Shown here: positions 1-7,994 of the stretch, one piece after another
Layout of the letters: the number at the start of each line of letters is the position of its first letter
Numbering within the stretch: the stretch's first letter is position 1
Source: Chromatiales bacterium
Lineage (GTDB): Bacteria; Pseudomonadota; Gammaproteobacteria; Steroidobacterales; GCA-2729495
Assembly: GCA_016789845.1 (NCBI GenBank)
Contig: JAEUQA010000055.1
Coordinates: 30,824-94,823, forward strand
Length of the DNA: 64,000 bases
Direction of reading: 5' to 3'
Notes under the pieces: model-generated
Databases searched by the model: none
What the model was told of the DNA's origin: nothing
What the model saw: the letters and a program-made list of their open reading frames with translations, nothing else
Translations under genes and position numbers: made by a program

Positions 1-729
1 GGCGGTGATCCAGCCGCCGTCGGAACCGGCCACGGTGGTCGCCGCCTGCTCGTTGAAGGCATAGATCTGGAAGCGGGCGCCGGGCTGGAGCTGGGTGGTA
101 AGCCACTCGACCGTGCCGATGGTCTGCCGCCACTTCGGGGCCCGGACCTTCCGCTCGTCGGGCATGGCCCGGTAGCGCACGACGTTGGCGTAGGTGCGGC
201 CAAGCATGCTGGCCGACGAATCCACCAGGATCAGCACGCGCTGGCCGCCCATGCGCATGCCGGTGAGGTACTGGCGGTTCCCCGTGCCGACGAAACTGCG
301 GATGCGCTGCCCCGTGCCAGGCTGGGGCGCGGCCTCGGCCAGCCGCCGCGCCCCCTCCTGGAGGCGCTGCACGTCGGCCCGCAGCTGCTCTACGCTTTCC
401 TTCTTCGCCAGGCTGTCGTTGTCCGTCGCCTCCGCCTGGGCGCGCAGCTCCTCGATCAGCTTCTGCAGCCGCTGGATCTCGCCGGCGGCGCCGGTGGCGC
501 GGCTATCGCGCTCGACGGCATCCGTGCGCAGGCGGAGCAGGTTCTTCCTGGCGTCGAGCACCTCCTGCTCGATCTTCGTGGCCTCCGCGCGCAGGCCGTC
601 GTTCGCGCGGTCCGCCTTGACCCGGACCTGGGCGCTGATGAGCATCAGGAAGAGGATGGTCGCGCCGAGGCCGCAGGCCATCACGTCCAGGAAGGACAGG
701 CTGAAGACACTGAAGGACCTGCGCGCCAT
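1..729 (-). CDS. VWA-domain membrane protein with ExbD/MotB-like anchor (partial, C-terminus outside window)
   Basis: Reading starts at the ATG at 729 and stays open to base 1, giving 243 codons with the C-terminus missing. Residues 12-33 form one membrane segment with an acidic residue at its start (FLDVMACGLGATILFLML, Asp15), the layout of ExbD, TolR and MotB proton-pathway subunits. Residues 35-130 look like a long coiled coil. A von Willebrand A fold begins near 160 with a complete MIDAS start (VLILVDSSASM, Asp170, Ser172, Ser174). It lies 10 bases after the FHA gene and shares the operon with an ExbB/MotA-like protein, its natural channel partner. I infer a stator subunit whose periplasmic part is a VWA domain rather than a peptidoglycan-binding domain. 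Confidence 0.75.
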   Translation of the reverse strand, partial: MARRSFSVFSLSFLDVMACGLGATILFLMLISAQVRVKADRANDGLRAEATKIEQEVLDARKNLLRLRTDAVERDSRATGAAGEIQRLQKLIEELRAQAEATDNDSLAKKESVEQLRADVQRLQEGARRLAEAAPQPGTGQRIRSFVGTGNRQYLTGMRMGGQRVLILVDSSASMLGRTYANVVRYRAMPDERKVRAPKWRQTIGTVEWLTTQLQPGARFQIYAFNEQAATTVAGSDGGWITA

Positions 730-739
730 CAGCGTCGCT

Positions 740-2143
740 TCAGCCGGCGTCCGCTTCCGCTATCAGCCGCAGCTCGACGGGCGGCGACCCGAGCGTGAGC
801 ACGTCGCCGGGCTGGACCAGCGCCGCGCCCTCGATGCGGTGGCCGTTGAGCCAGGTGCCGAAGCGGCTGTGATCGAAGACGAACAGCGCGCCGTTCTCCC
901 GGCGCAGGGTGCAGTGCTGCCGGGAGAGGCCGCGGATGCCCGGATCGAGGACGACACCCGCCTCGCCAGGCCCGAGCTCGCTGCCGATCCGGAAGGGGCC
1001 GTCGCCCACGCGATACGCCTGGTGGCCCGCCAGCAGGTGCGTCGGCGACTCTGCCGCGGCCGAAGGCACGTTGCCCGTGACGACCGCGGGGGCGTCCGCC
1101 GGGCCCTCGTCCCAGGGCAGCTCGGCGAGCTCGGCCGGGCCCGCGCCCGGACGGAGCGCGCCGCCGGCCCGGGCGGCCAGGCCGGCGGCCGCGGCGCCCG
1201 GGGCCAGTATGTGCACCGCCGTGTCGGGAAGGCGGAGCAGCGCCTCAACGACGCCGGGCAGGTCCGCGAGCCGGTGATGGACCTGCAGGACGTGGGGCCC
1301 GCGCTCCGCGATGCGGGCGCGGAGCTTCTGCAGGAGCGGCTCGCAGGCCCGGGCGAGGCGCGCGCGAAAGTCGGCTGACTGGATCACGGCGCCGAACGTG
1401 CCGCTGCGGGCGGTGAGCTCCACGCGAACCTCCGCGTCCCGCGCCAGCCGCCCCAGCCACCCGGGCAGCTGGTCGAAGAGCGCCTGCTCGGTCGCGGAGT
1501 CGTGCAGCGGGTCGAAGCGGCTGCACTCCACGAACCGGCGGGCCAGGGTTTCCATGCTGAGCCGGAGCAGCGGCTCGATGCCCAGGGCGGCAAAGCTCTC
1601 CCGGTCGCCCGCCAGCTCGCCGAGGGCCGCCGTGCCGGACTGGCGGATCCGGCTGAGGGTCAGGTTGTGCAGGCCCGCCTCCAGGTGCAGGAGCTCCCGG
1701 CCCGGCTGCTCGTGGCGGCTCGCGGCCACGGCGGCGTCCGCCACGGCGAGCACGGGCATGCCGAGCGCGGCGGACAACGCCAGCAGGTCGTCGCGCTGCC
1801 CGCCGGTCCACCCGGGCGGCAACGCATAGAGCACGCCGGAGCGGCCCGCGCCGTGCCGGGCCCACAGGCGACGGAGCTGGGCTGCCACCAGGTCGGCCGT
1901 GGACTGAAAACCGCCGAGGGGCCGCGGCAGGGGCCGGGACGAGAAGTCCCGCCAGTGACGCGAGCTGGCCAGGTGCGCCTGGCGCCGCAGCGACGGCAGG
2001 GCGTCCAGGCCGAAGCGCGCGCCGCCCTCCTCCACCACCGCGTAGCCGGGCTCGGTGTGCAGCACGCCGGAGGCGTCGGCGACCGCGAGCAGCGCGTCGT
2101 TCAGCTCGAGCGCGAGGAAGGAGCCTGCAGCGGGCCCGGCCAC
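740..2143 (-). CDS. Actin/Hsp70-like protein with C-terminal FHA domain
   Basis: 467 residues with no signal peptide or membrane segment, so probably cytoplasmic. About the last 90 residues form an FHA domain (FRIGSELG, then GLSRQHCTL, then NGHRIEG), the phosphothreonine-binding fold, and the Arg/Ser/Asn positions of the binding loops are present. The first 330 residues weakly resemble actin/Hsp70 ATPases (ALELNDALLAVADASG as a possible phosphate loop); this part is tentative. It starts 4 bases after the ExbB-like gene and ends 10 bases before the VWA gene, so it is co-translated with the presumed stator. It could read phosphorylation on a partner and pass the signal to the channel complex, but the kinase-like gene upstream lacks key residues, so the source of phosphate is open. 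Confidence 0.75.
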   Translation of the reverse strand: MAGPAAGSFLALELNDALLAVADASGVLHTEPGYAVVEEGGARFGLDALPSLRRQAHLASSRHWRDFSSRPLPRPLGGFQSTADLVAAQLRRLWARHGAGRSGVLYALPPGWTGGQRDDLLALSAALGMPVLAVADAAVAASRHEQPGRELLHLEAGLHNLTLSRIRQSGTAALGELAGDRESFAALGIEPLLRLSMETLARRFVECSRFDPLHDSATEQALFDQLPGWLGRLARDAEVRVELTARSGTFGAVIQSADFRARLARACEPLLQKLRARIAERGPHVLQVHHRLADLPGVVEALLRLPDTAVHILAPGAAAAGLAARAGGALRPGAGPAELAELPWDEGPADAPAVVTGNVPSAAAESPTHLLAGHQAYRVGDGPFRIGSELGPGEAGVVLDPGIRGLSRQHCTLRRENGALFVFDHSRFGTWLNGHRIEGAALVQPGDVLTLGSPPVELRLIAEADAG

Positions 2144-2147
2144 GGCG

Positions 2148-2945
2148 CTAGTTTGCCTGCAGGTGGCGGATCAGCTGGTCGTCCAGGTAGTCCTCGGTCT
2201 CGAACGCCAGCCGCTCCTGCACCAGCTGCAGCTGGTGGACGAGGAACATCAGCAGGATGCTGATCAAGAGGGCGATGAGCGTGGAGTTGAACGCCACGCC
2301 GAGGCTCTCGGTGACGCCGCTGATGTCGCCGGACACCGCCTTGTTGGCGACGCCGAGCGCCTCGCCGATGCCGCGCACGGTGCCGATGAAGCCGATGGAC
2401 GGGATGGCCCAGAGGATGTAGCGGATCATGGAGAGCTCCGCCTCCAGCCGCTCCGCCTCCGACATTACGAGGGTGTGGGACGCGGACGACGCGTCCTGCA
2501 CGTTGCGCGTGGCGCCGAAGCGCTGGAGTGCATGGAGCAGCGCCCGGGGCACCAGCAGCACTTTCTCCGCGTCGGGCAGCGCCTGCAGCTGGCGGACGTA
2601 GTCCCGGGTGTCCTCCGGCAGGATGCGCATGCCCTCGGCGATGGGCACCAGCTCCCGGTCGAGGATGCGGCGCTCCCGCCGCAGGCCCCGGGTCTTGTAG
2701 GCCATGATGCCGAGCGCCCAGAGGCCCAGCACGAAGCAGGACTCCTGCTCCCAGTCCTTGATGATGACGTACCAGGAGCGTTGCGCCGTGTAGTTGGGAT
2801 CCTGCTTGAGCATGGCGCGGTTCTGCTCGATGTCCGCCCGGGCGTTGGGCCAGACCACGGTGACGTAGACGGCGTGCACCAGCAGGACCGAGAGCAGCAG
2901 CGAGAAGAGCTGGAAGAGGAACTCGTTGGAGAAGGTCTTGTGCAT
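2148..2945 (-). CDS. MotA/TolQ/ExbB-type proton channel protein
   Basis: 265 residues. I chose the ATG at 2945 (MHKTFSNEF) because the open frame upstream overlaps the preceding gene and has shadow composition. Membrane segments lie near residues 8-30 and 60-80, with a larger cytoplasmic part between the second and third. The family signature follows: IPSIGFIGTVRGIGEAL, then GVTESLGVAFNSTLIALLISILLMF-like helices. These match the third and fourth helices of ExbB/TolQ/MotA, which use proton flow to drive energy transfer across the periplasm. No TonB, TolA or flagellar gene is nearby; the likely partner is the VWA protein at 1-729. The family call is firm; the task performed is inference. Confidence 0.85.
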   Translation of the reverse strand: MHKTFSNEFLFQLFSLLLSVLLVHAVYVTVVWPNARADIEQNRAMLKQDPNYTAQRSWYVIIKDWEQESCFVLGLWALGIMAYKTRGLRRERRILDRELVPIAEGMRILPEDTRDYVRQLQALPDAEKVLLVPRALLHALQRFGATRNVQDASSASHTLVMSEAERLEAELSMIRYILWAIPSIGFIGTVRGIGEALGVANKAVSGDISGVTESLGVAFNSTLIALLISILLMFLVHQLQLVQERLAFETEDYLDDQLIRHLQAN

Positions 2946-2964
2946 GAGGTCGGTGTCCGGTCCG

Positions 2965-3261
2965 CTAGATGTCCGAGGGCAGCGCGATGGCCACATCGGC
3001 CCGCAGCGGGTCGACCGGCAGTTCCTGGTTGGGATCGGCCCGCTCACCGAGGGCTTCCTCGGCCTGGCGGATCTGGGCCTCGATGTCGGCCTGGCTGGGG
3101 GCGGCTCCCTCGGCGGGCGCCGCTGGCACGTCAGCAGCAGCAGGCGCCGCGTCATCCAGCGTGTTCCACACCGTCGGCGGCGAGCCGCCCATGCGCGTCA
3201 CGGCCCAGGCGGCACCCAGTCCGGCCAGGATCAGCACCAGCGTTCGCCAGAAAGAGGTCAT
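2965..3261 (-). CDS. Small single-pass membrane protein, unknown function
   Basis: 98 residues. Residues 4-22 form an N-terminal membrane anchor (FWRTLVLILAGLGAAWAV), followed by an Ala/Pro-rich linker and a short acidic helix with a Gln/Glu-rich stretch (ADIEAQIRQAEEALGERAD). I do not recognise a family. The ATG overlaps the stop of the upstream SUMF1-like gene by four bases (3258-3261), so translation is coupled. The ExbB-like gene starts 19 bases downstream. Size, anchor and position suggest an accessory subunit of the same membrane complex. Confidence 0.65.
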   Translation of the reverse strand: MTSFWRTLVLILAGLGAAWAVTRMGGSPPTVWNTLDDAAPAAADVPAAPAEGAAPSQADIEAQIRQAEEALGERADPNQELPVDPLRADVAIALPSDI

Positions 3262-5687
3262 TTCAGGTCCGCATACCGGGCCACGCGAAAGCCCACGTCG
3301 AGCCGGCCGATGTCACCGAAATCCCGGTAGGCCAGCCGCAGCTCGCTGATGCCACCGTGGCGCCAGCTCGAGCCGCGGATCACATGATACTGCCCGTCCG
3401 CGGGCCCGGTGGGGTCCACCGCCTCGGCCGCGCCGGGCGTGCCGACGGTGTAGCGGTCGTGGACCCACTCCGCCGCATTGCCGCCCAGGTCGAAGAGCCC
3501 CAGCGGACTGGCCGCGAAGCTGCCCACGGGCGCGGTCACGGGGAAGCCGTCGTCGTAGCCGGCCAGCAGCCCGGTGACGAAGCCCCTGGCCGACTGGTCC
3601 GCGAAATTGCCCGCGCCCGGCGGCGGCGGGAAGGTGTCGCCCCAGGGATAGCGCCGGGCGCCACCGCCGCCGTTGTAGCGGGCCGCCCACTCCCACTCGG
3701 CCTCGGTGGGCAGCCGGTAGCCCGTCGTCACGGGCGTGGCCAGCACCAGGCGGGGACCGCCGGGCTTCGCCTCCGTCGCATAGGCGCGGGGCAGGCCCTC
3801 CTGGTCGCTCAGCCAGTTGCAGTAGGCGGCGGCGTCCTCCCAGCCCAGCATGACAGCCGGGTGCTCGCCACCGGCCAGCACCTGGTACTTCTCCGCGCCT
3901 GACGTGTGCCGGGGCCGGAAGGCGCGGAACTGGTTATTGGTGACCTCCCGCACACCGATCCAGAACGGCCGCGTCAGGCGCACGTCCCGCTCGGTCTCGT
4001 TTGCCCGCCGGCCCTGTTCCCGGCGCGGTGCGCCCAGGCGCAGGCTGCCCGGCTGGACCAGCCGCATTTCCATGCCCGTGCCCGACGCCACGGTGCGCGG
4101 CACCGAGGCGACCACGGCCTGCTCGGTGGTCAGCAGCTTCACCTCGATCACCCGGGGCAGGCCCGGCTCCGGCGTGACCTCGGCCTGGTACGTGGCAAAG
4201 CCCGCCTTGCGCACCTCGAGCCGGTGGCTGACGGCTGGCAGCGTGAGTTCCCGCGTGGCGGCGCCCACCGGCTTGCCATCGACCAACAGTTCCGCATCGG
4301 CCGGCTCGGCGACGACCCGCACGACGCCGAGCCGCGGCGTGAGCGTGACGCGCACCGTGGCGCCCCGCGCGGCCGTGAGGTCCACGCGGCTCGTGGCCGG
4401 CTCGTACCCCGGCTTCACCAGCGCGAGCTCGTGGACCTGGCCGGGCGCCAGCTCCGCCTCCAGCGGCGTCACGCCCCTGTAGCGGCCGCCGGTCGTCACG
4501 GCGGCGCCGGCCGGCTCGGTGATGACGCGCACCAGGCCATCGGCGGGCACGAGCACCAGCGAATCCAGGGACTGGGGCTGGTTCGCCACGGCCGTGACCA
4601 GGCGGGTGAGCGCCTTGAAGCCGTCCTTCTCCAGGGTGAGCGTGCGGTTGCCGGGCATCAGCTCGAGCGTCCCCGGCGTCGTGCCGACGCTCACCCCGTC
4701 GACCAGCACGGTCGCGCCGGCCGGTACGCTGGTCACGGTGACGTCGGCCCAGCCGGGCACCAGGGGGACCTCCAGGGTCTGGCGCGCGCCGCCGCCGGCC
4801 ACGTTCAGGGTGCCTTCCCAGTCCTGGTAGCGGGGGGCGACCACCGCGATCGTGTGGATGCCGGCGGGAATCTCCAGCTCCGCCCCCGCCGCGCCACCGG
4901 CCAGCGTGCGCCCCGCGGGCCTGCCATCGACGCTGACCTCGGCCGCCACGGCGGGCCGGGTCACCACCTGCACCCGGCCGGGGAGCCGCGCGAGGCGCAG
5001 GCGAAAGTCCTCGCTGGCCTCGCCGCGAACCTCGATCTCGAGGCTGCCGGGGGCATAGCCGTCCGCCGTAGCGGTCACGGTGTAGCGGCCTGGGCGGAGC
5101 AGGAAGCGGCCGCCCAGCCGGACGTCCGGCACACCGCGGACATCGATGACCGCGGCGGGCGGGTCCGTCGCGATCAGCACAGCGGTCGAGGTGAGGAGCC
5201 ACAAGGCGGCGCCAGCGAGCAGCAACAACGCGCCCGCCACGCCGGCCGTGCGCCACCGGGCGGGACGACGCGCCGCGCCGGCGGTCGTGACGGGACGGCC
5301 GGCGGCGGGCAGCGGCGCCGGCCCGGCCGGGCCCGCTTCCGGCGGCAGCGTGTCGTAGTCCACGCCGCTGAAGCCCAGGCTGAAGTCGAGGGCGCCGTCA
5401 CCGACGGCGCAGCGGATCCGGGCGCTGCCCACGCCAATCTCGTCGCCATCCGCGAGCCAGCGCGTGCCGGTCAGCACCTCGCCGTTCAGGAGCACAGGCA
5501 TCGTGGCAACGGTCACCTGCAGGAACGGCCGGCCGTCCAGCATGCCAACCAGCGCGTAGCTGGCGTCCGATACCGGACCGGGCACGCGGAGCGCGGCCGC
5601 GGGCCCGGTGCCGATGCGCAGCGGCAGGTCCCCGGGCCCGGCCGACCGGACGCCCGCCGCGTCGCGGATGGTGATCCGGAGGCTCAG
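3258..5687 (-). CDS. FHA-like / PEGA-repeat / SUMF1 (FGE-sulfatase) membrane protein
   Basis: 809 residues if started at a CTG at 5687. That CTG overlaps the upstream stop as CTGA and has GAGGAG five bases upstream (5693-5698). The later GTG at 5585 would remove the first strand of an FHA-like fold (LSLRITIRDAAG, then LRIGTG). Order: FHA-like domain to about 95, membrane helix about 146-172, roughly five PEGA-type beta repeats (for example GATVLVDGVSVGTTPG and AELLVDGKPVGAA), then a C-terminal SUMF1/formylglycine-generating fold (about 540-809; YRLPTEAEWEWAARY, LGGNAAEWVHD, VIRGSSWRHGG). The paired catalytic cysteines of true formylglycine-generating enzymes are absent, so it is probably a binding module. 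PEGA and SUMF1 parts would be periplasmic. It overlaps both neighbouring genes by four bases. Confidence 0.8.
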   Translation of the reverse strand: MSLRITIRDAAGVRSAGPGDLPLRIGTGPAAALRVPGPVSDASYALVGMLDGRPFLQVTVATMPVLLNGEVLTGTRWLADGDEIGVGSARIRCAVGDGALDFSLGFSGVDYDTLPPEAGPAGPAPLPAAGRPVTTAGAARRPARWRTAGVAGALLLLAGAALWLLTSTAVLIATDPPAAVIDVRGVPDVRLGGRFLLRPGRYTVTATADGYAPGSLEIEVRGEASEDFRLRLARLPGRVQVVTRPAVAAEVSVDGRPAGRTLAGGAAGAELEIPAGIHTIAVVAPRYQDWEGTLNVAGGGARQTLEVPLVPGWADVTVTSVPAGATVLVDGVSVGTTPGTLELMPGNRTLTLEKDGFKALTRLVTAVANQPQSLDSLVLVPADGLVRVITEPAGAAVTTGGRYRGVTPLEAELAPGQVHELALVKPGYEPATSRVDLTAARGATVRVTLTPRLGVVRVVAEPADAELLVDGKPVGAATRELTLPAVSHRLEVRKAGFATYQAEVTPEPGLPRVIEVKLLTTEQAVVASVPRTVASGTGMEMRLVQPGSLRLGAPRREQGRRANETERDVRLTRPFWIGVREVTNNQFRAFRPRHTSGAEKYQVLAGGEHPAVMLGWEDAAAYCNWLSDQEGLPRAYATEAKPGGPRLVLATPVTTGYRLPTEAEWEWAARYNGGGGARRYPWGDTFPPPPGAGNFADQSARGFVTGLLAGYDDGFPVTAPVGSFAASPLGLFDLGGNAAEWVHDRYTVGTPGAAEAVDPTGPADGQYHVIRGSSWRHGGISELRLAYRDFGDIGRLDVGFRVARYADLK

Positions 5688-7969
5688 ATGGGCTCCTCGC
5701 AGCGCACGCTGATGGGGCTGCCCCCGCCACCCGCTTCGACCCGCACGCTGCGGCGCACGTCCCGGTAGCCGTCCCGGGTGCCCACGACCACGTAGGCGCC
5801 GGGCCGCAGCTCGACCGTGCGGGAGGTGAACGTGCCCAGGGGCCCGACCTTGAAGATGACCACGCTGGTGAGGTTATCGGATTCGAACTGCACGGGTACC
5901 GGCGTGGCCGCGGCGGCAATCAGCGCCTTCAGGCGGGCCACCTGCCCCGCCAGTACCGGTCCCGGTGCCGCCACCGTCCCCGCCTCGCGCAACACGGCCT
6001 CTGCACCTGCCACCACCGCGTCGTCGTTGAAGCGGTCGCCGTTGGCGAGCTGCTGCTCCAGGCGCTGGTGCAGGACAGCCCGCGACTCTGTCACCGCCAG
6101 GCCGTCCCGGGCGGCCGCCAGCGTCGCATCGAGCTGCAGCAGTTCCCGGTACCGGTCGGCGGCCTCGGCCCAGCGTTCCGCGGCGGCCAGCCGCCCGGCC
6201 TCCGCTTCCAGGGCAGTCAGCCGGCTGCGGCGTTCGTCGCCGTCCAGCTGGGCGAGCGCGGCGCGCGCGCCCGGGTCGCCGGGGCGCAGGGCCAGGGCCC
6301 GGTTCAGCGCGGTGCGCGCGTCGGCGCTGCGTCCGGCAGCCAGCGCTCCGAGGCCCTGGGCCATGGCCCGCTCGAAGTCGCCCGCCGCCCGGGCGGCGTC
6401 GAGCCGCGCGATGGCCGTCCGCGCCGGCACCCATTCCGCGTCCAGCTTCAGCACGGCGGCATAGCTGGCCAGCGCCGCCGCCGGGTCGCCCGCCGCCTCC
6501 CGGGCCGCCGCTTCCGCCATGCCGGCCAGGATCTCGTCCAGCTTCCGGCTGCGGCCGAGGCCCGCGACGGCCGCCGGATCGCCCGGCCTGACCAGCAACG
6601 CGCGCTCGAAGGCCGCGATGGCGGCCGGCTGGTCGCCGCGGTCGAAGGCCTCCCGTCCGGACTTCAGCGCGGCGTCGAAGGTGGCCGGCGCGGCGGCGGC
6701 GAGACGCCGGAAGCGGGTCGTCGCCGCATCGAAACTGGCGGCGGCGGCGGCGAAGTCCCGGGCCTTGTACTGCCCGTCGCCGAGCCCGGCGAGACGCTGG
6801 GCCTCGAGCCAGTCGGCGCCACCCCACCGGTCGGCGCCAGCGGCCTTCGCCTCCACCTCCGCGCGCAGGCGTTCCGCCAGCGCGGTGTCGGCGCTGGCGC
6901 GCGGATCGGCAGCCGCCGGGACGACCGGGCCAGGGACAGCCGGTTCAGGGACGACGGCGGCCGGCGCGGGCGGGGCCGGCCTGACCAGCGGGCCACGCTC
7001 CCTGACGACGCCGGGCAGCCAGAACACCACCGCGAGCACGGCGGCCAGCAACGTCGCCAGCCCGGCGGCGACCAGCAGCGGCGAGCGGGCCGGTGGCCCG
7101 GCGACCGGCCGCCGACGCAACGCGGCCTGCGGGCCGGCGCCGGGTCCCGCGGGAGCCGCCGGGGGACGCACCGCGTCGGCGGCGATCTCGGCCAGGAGGG
7201 CGCGGACGGCGCCGAGGCTCCCGGGCCGGAGCCGGGGGGACTTCTCCAGCATGGCCGCCACGAGCTGCGTGAGTGCCCGGGGCACGGCCTCGCCCTGCCC
7301 GTCCACGCCCAGCCGCGGGGGCACCTCGGCGCGGATCCGTTCGGGCGTGATGCCCGGGTGGAGCGGCGGCTGGCCGGCCAGGAGGTCGTACAGCAGCGCG
7401 CCGAGGCTGTAGATGTCATCGGCGGCCGTCGGCGGCGAGCCGTCGAGTTGCTGCGGGCTGATCGTCGACAGGGACACCGGGCTGTTGGCGTCCGGGAGCG
7501 AGCCGCTGCGAAAGTCGGTAAGGCGCCACCGGCCCTGCCGGTCGCGCAGGACATTGGCCGCCTTCAGGTCGCCGTGGGTGAGTCCCTGGGCGTGCACGTA
7601 CTGCAGGGCATCCGCCACCTCGCGGATGGCCGCCAGGATCGCCTGCCAGCCGGCGCCGCGCAGTGCGCCGAGGTCGCCGCCCTCGGCAAGCTCCACCGCC
7701 ACGCAGACCCGGTGGCCGGCGGCGGCGACGGCCAGCGGGCGGAGGACGCCCGGATGGACCAGCCGGCGGAGTTGCGCGGCGTCGGCCTCCAGGCCCGCGA
7801 GCAACGCTGCCGCTTCGGCATCGTCCCCGGCCACCAGCACCCGGAGCGCGACTTCAGTGCCAGTCGTCGTGTCGGTGGCCGCCCAGACCTCGGCACTGCC
7901 GCCACGGCCCAGCAGGCGCTGCAGCCGGAAGCGACCGGCCAGTTCGGCACCCGCCGCGAGTGGTGTCAT
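5684..7969 (-). CDS. Ser/Thr kinase-like (probable pseudokinase) TPR membrane protein
   Basis: 761 residues from the ATG at 7969 (MTPLAAGAELAGRF). Residues 14-265 form a protein kinase fold: glycine loop LGRGGSAEV (20-28), catalytic loop HGDLKAANVL (132-141), and DIYSLG near 185. The ATP-binding lysine of the VAIK motif is arginine (VALRVL, Arg43), HRD reads HGD, and DFG reads DFR (152-154). Activity is therefore doubtful. A membrane helix lies at about 297-322 after a Pro/Ala linker. The rest is tetratricopeptide-like alpha repeats (about 380-650) and a C-terminal PEGA-like beta domain. The kinase fold faces the cytoplasm and the repeats the periplasm. It lies 25 bases after a lipoprotein gene and overlaps the FHA/SUMF1 gene by four bases. 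Confidence 0.8.
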   Translation of the reverse strand: MTPLAAGAELAGRFRLQRLLGRGGSAEVWAATDTTTGTEVALRVLVAGDDAEAAALLAGLEADAAQLRRLVHPGVLRPLAVAAAGHRVCVAVELAEGGDLGALRGAGWQAILAAIREVADALQYVHAQGLTHGDLKAANVLRDRQGRWRLTDFRSGSLPDANSPVSLSTISPQQLDGSPPTAADDIYSLGALLYDLLAGQPPLHPGITPERIRAEVPPRLGVDGQGEAVPRALTQLVAAMLEKSPRLRPGSLGAVRALLAEIAADAVRPPAAPAGPGAGPQAALRRRPVAGPPARSPLLVAAGLATLLAAVLAVVFWLPGVVRERGPLVRPAPPAPAAVVPEPAVPGPVVPAAADPRASADTALAERLRAEVEAKAAGADRWGGADWLEAQRLAGLGDGQYKARDFAAAAASFDAATTRFRRLAAAAPATFDAALKSGREAFDRGDQPAAIAAFERALLVRPGDPAAVAGLGRSRKLDEILAGMAEAAAREAAGDPAAALASYAAVLKLDAEWVPARTAIARLDAARAAGDFERAMAQGLGALAAGRSADARTALNRALALRPGDPGARAALAQLDGDERRSRLTALEAEAGRLAAAERWAEAADRYRELLQLDATLAAARDGLAVTESRAVLHQRLEQQLANGDRFNDDAVVAGAEAVLREAGTVAAPGPVLAGQVARLKALIAAAATPVPVQFESDNLTSVVIFKVGPLGTFTSRTVELRPGAYVVVGTRDGYRDVRRSVRVEAGGGGSPISVRCEEPI

Positions 7970-7994
7970 GCAAGCCGGCTGGGCGCCCTGGAGA

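Noticed and set aside
2055..5768. Plus-strand frames opposite the FHA and SUMF1 genes
   Set aside because: Low-complexity antisense frames without start signals. The minus-strand genes are linked by four-base overlaps.
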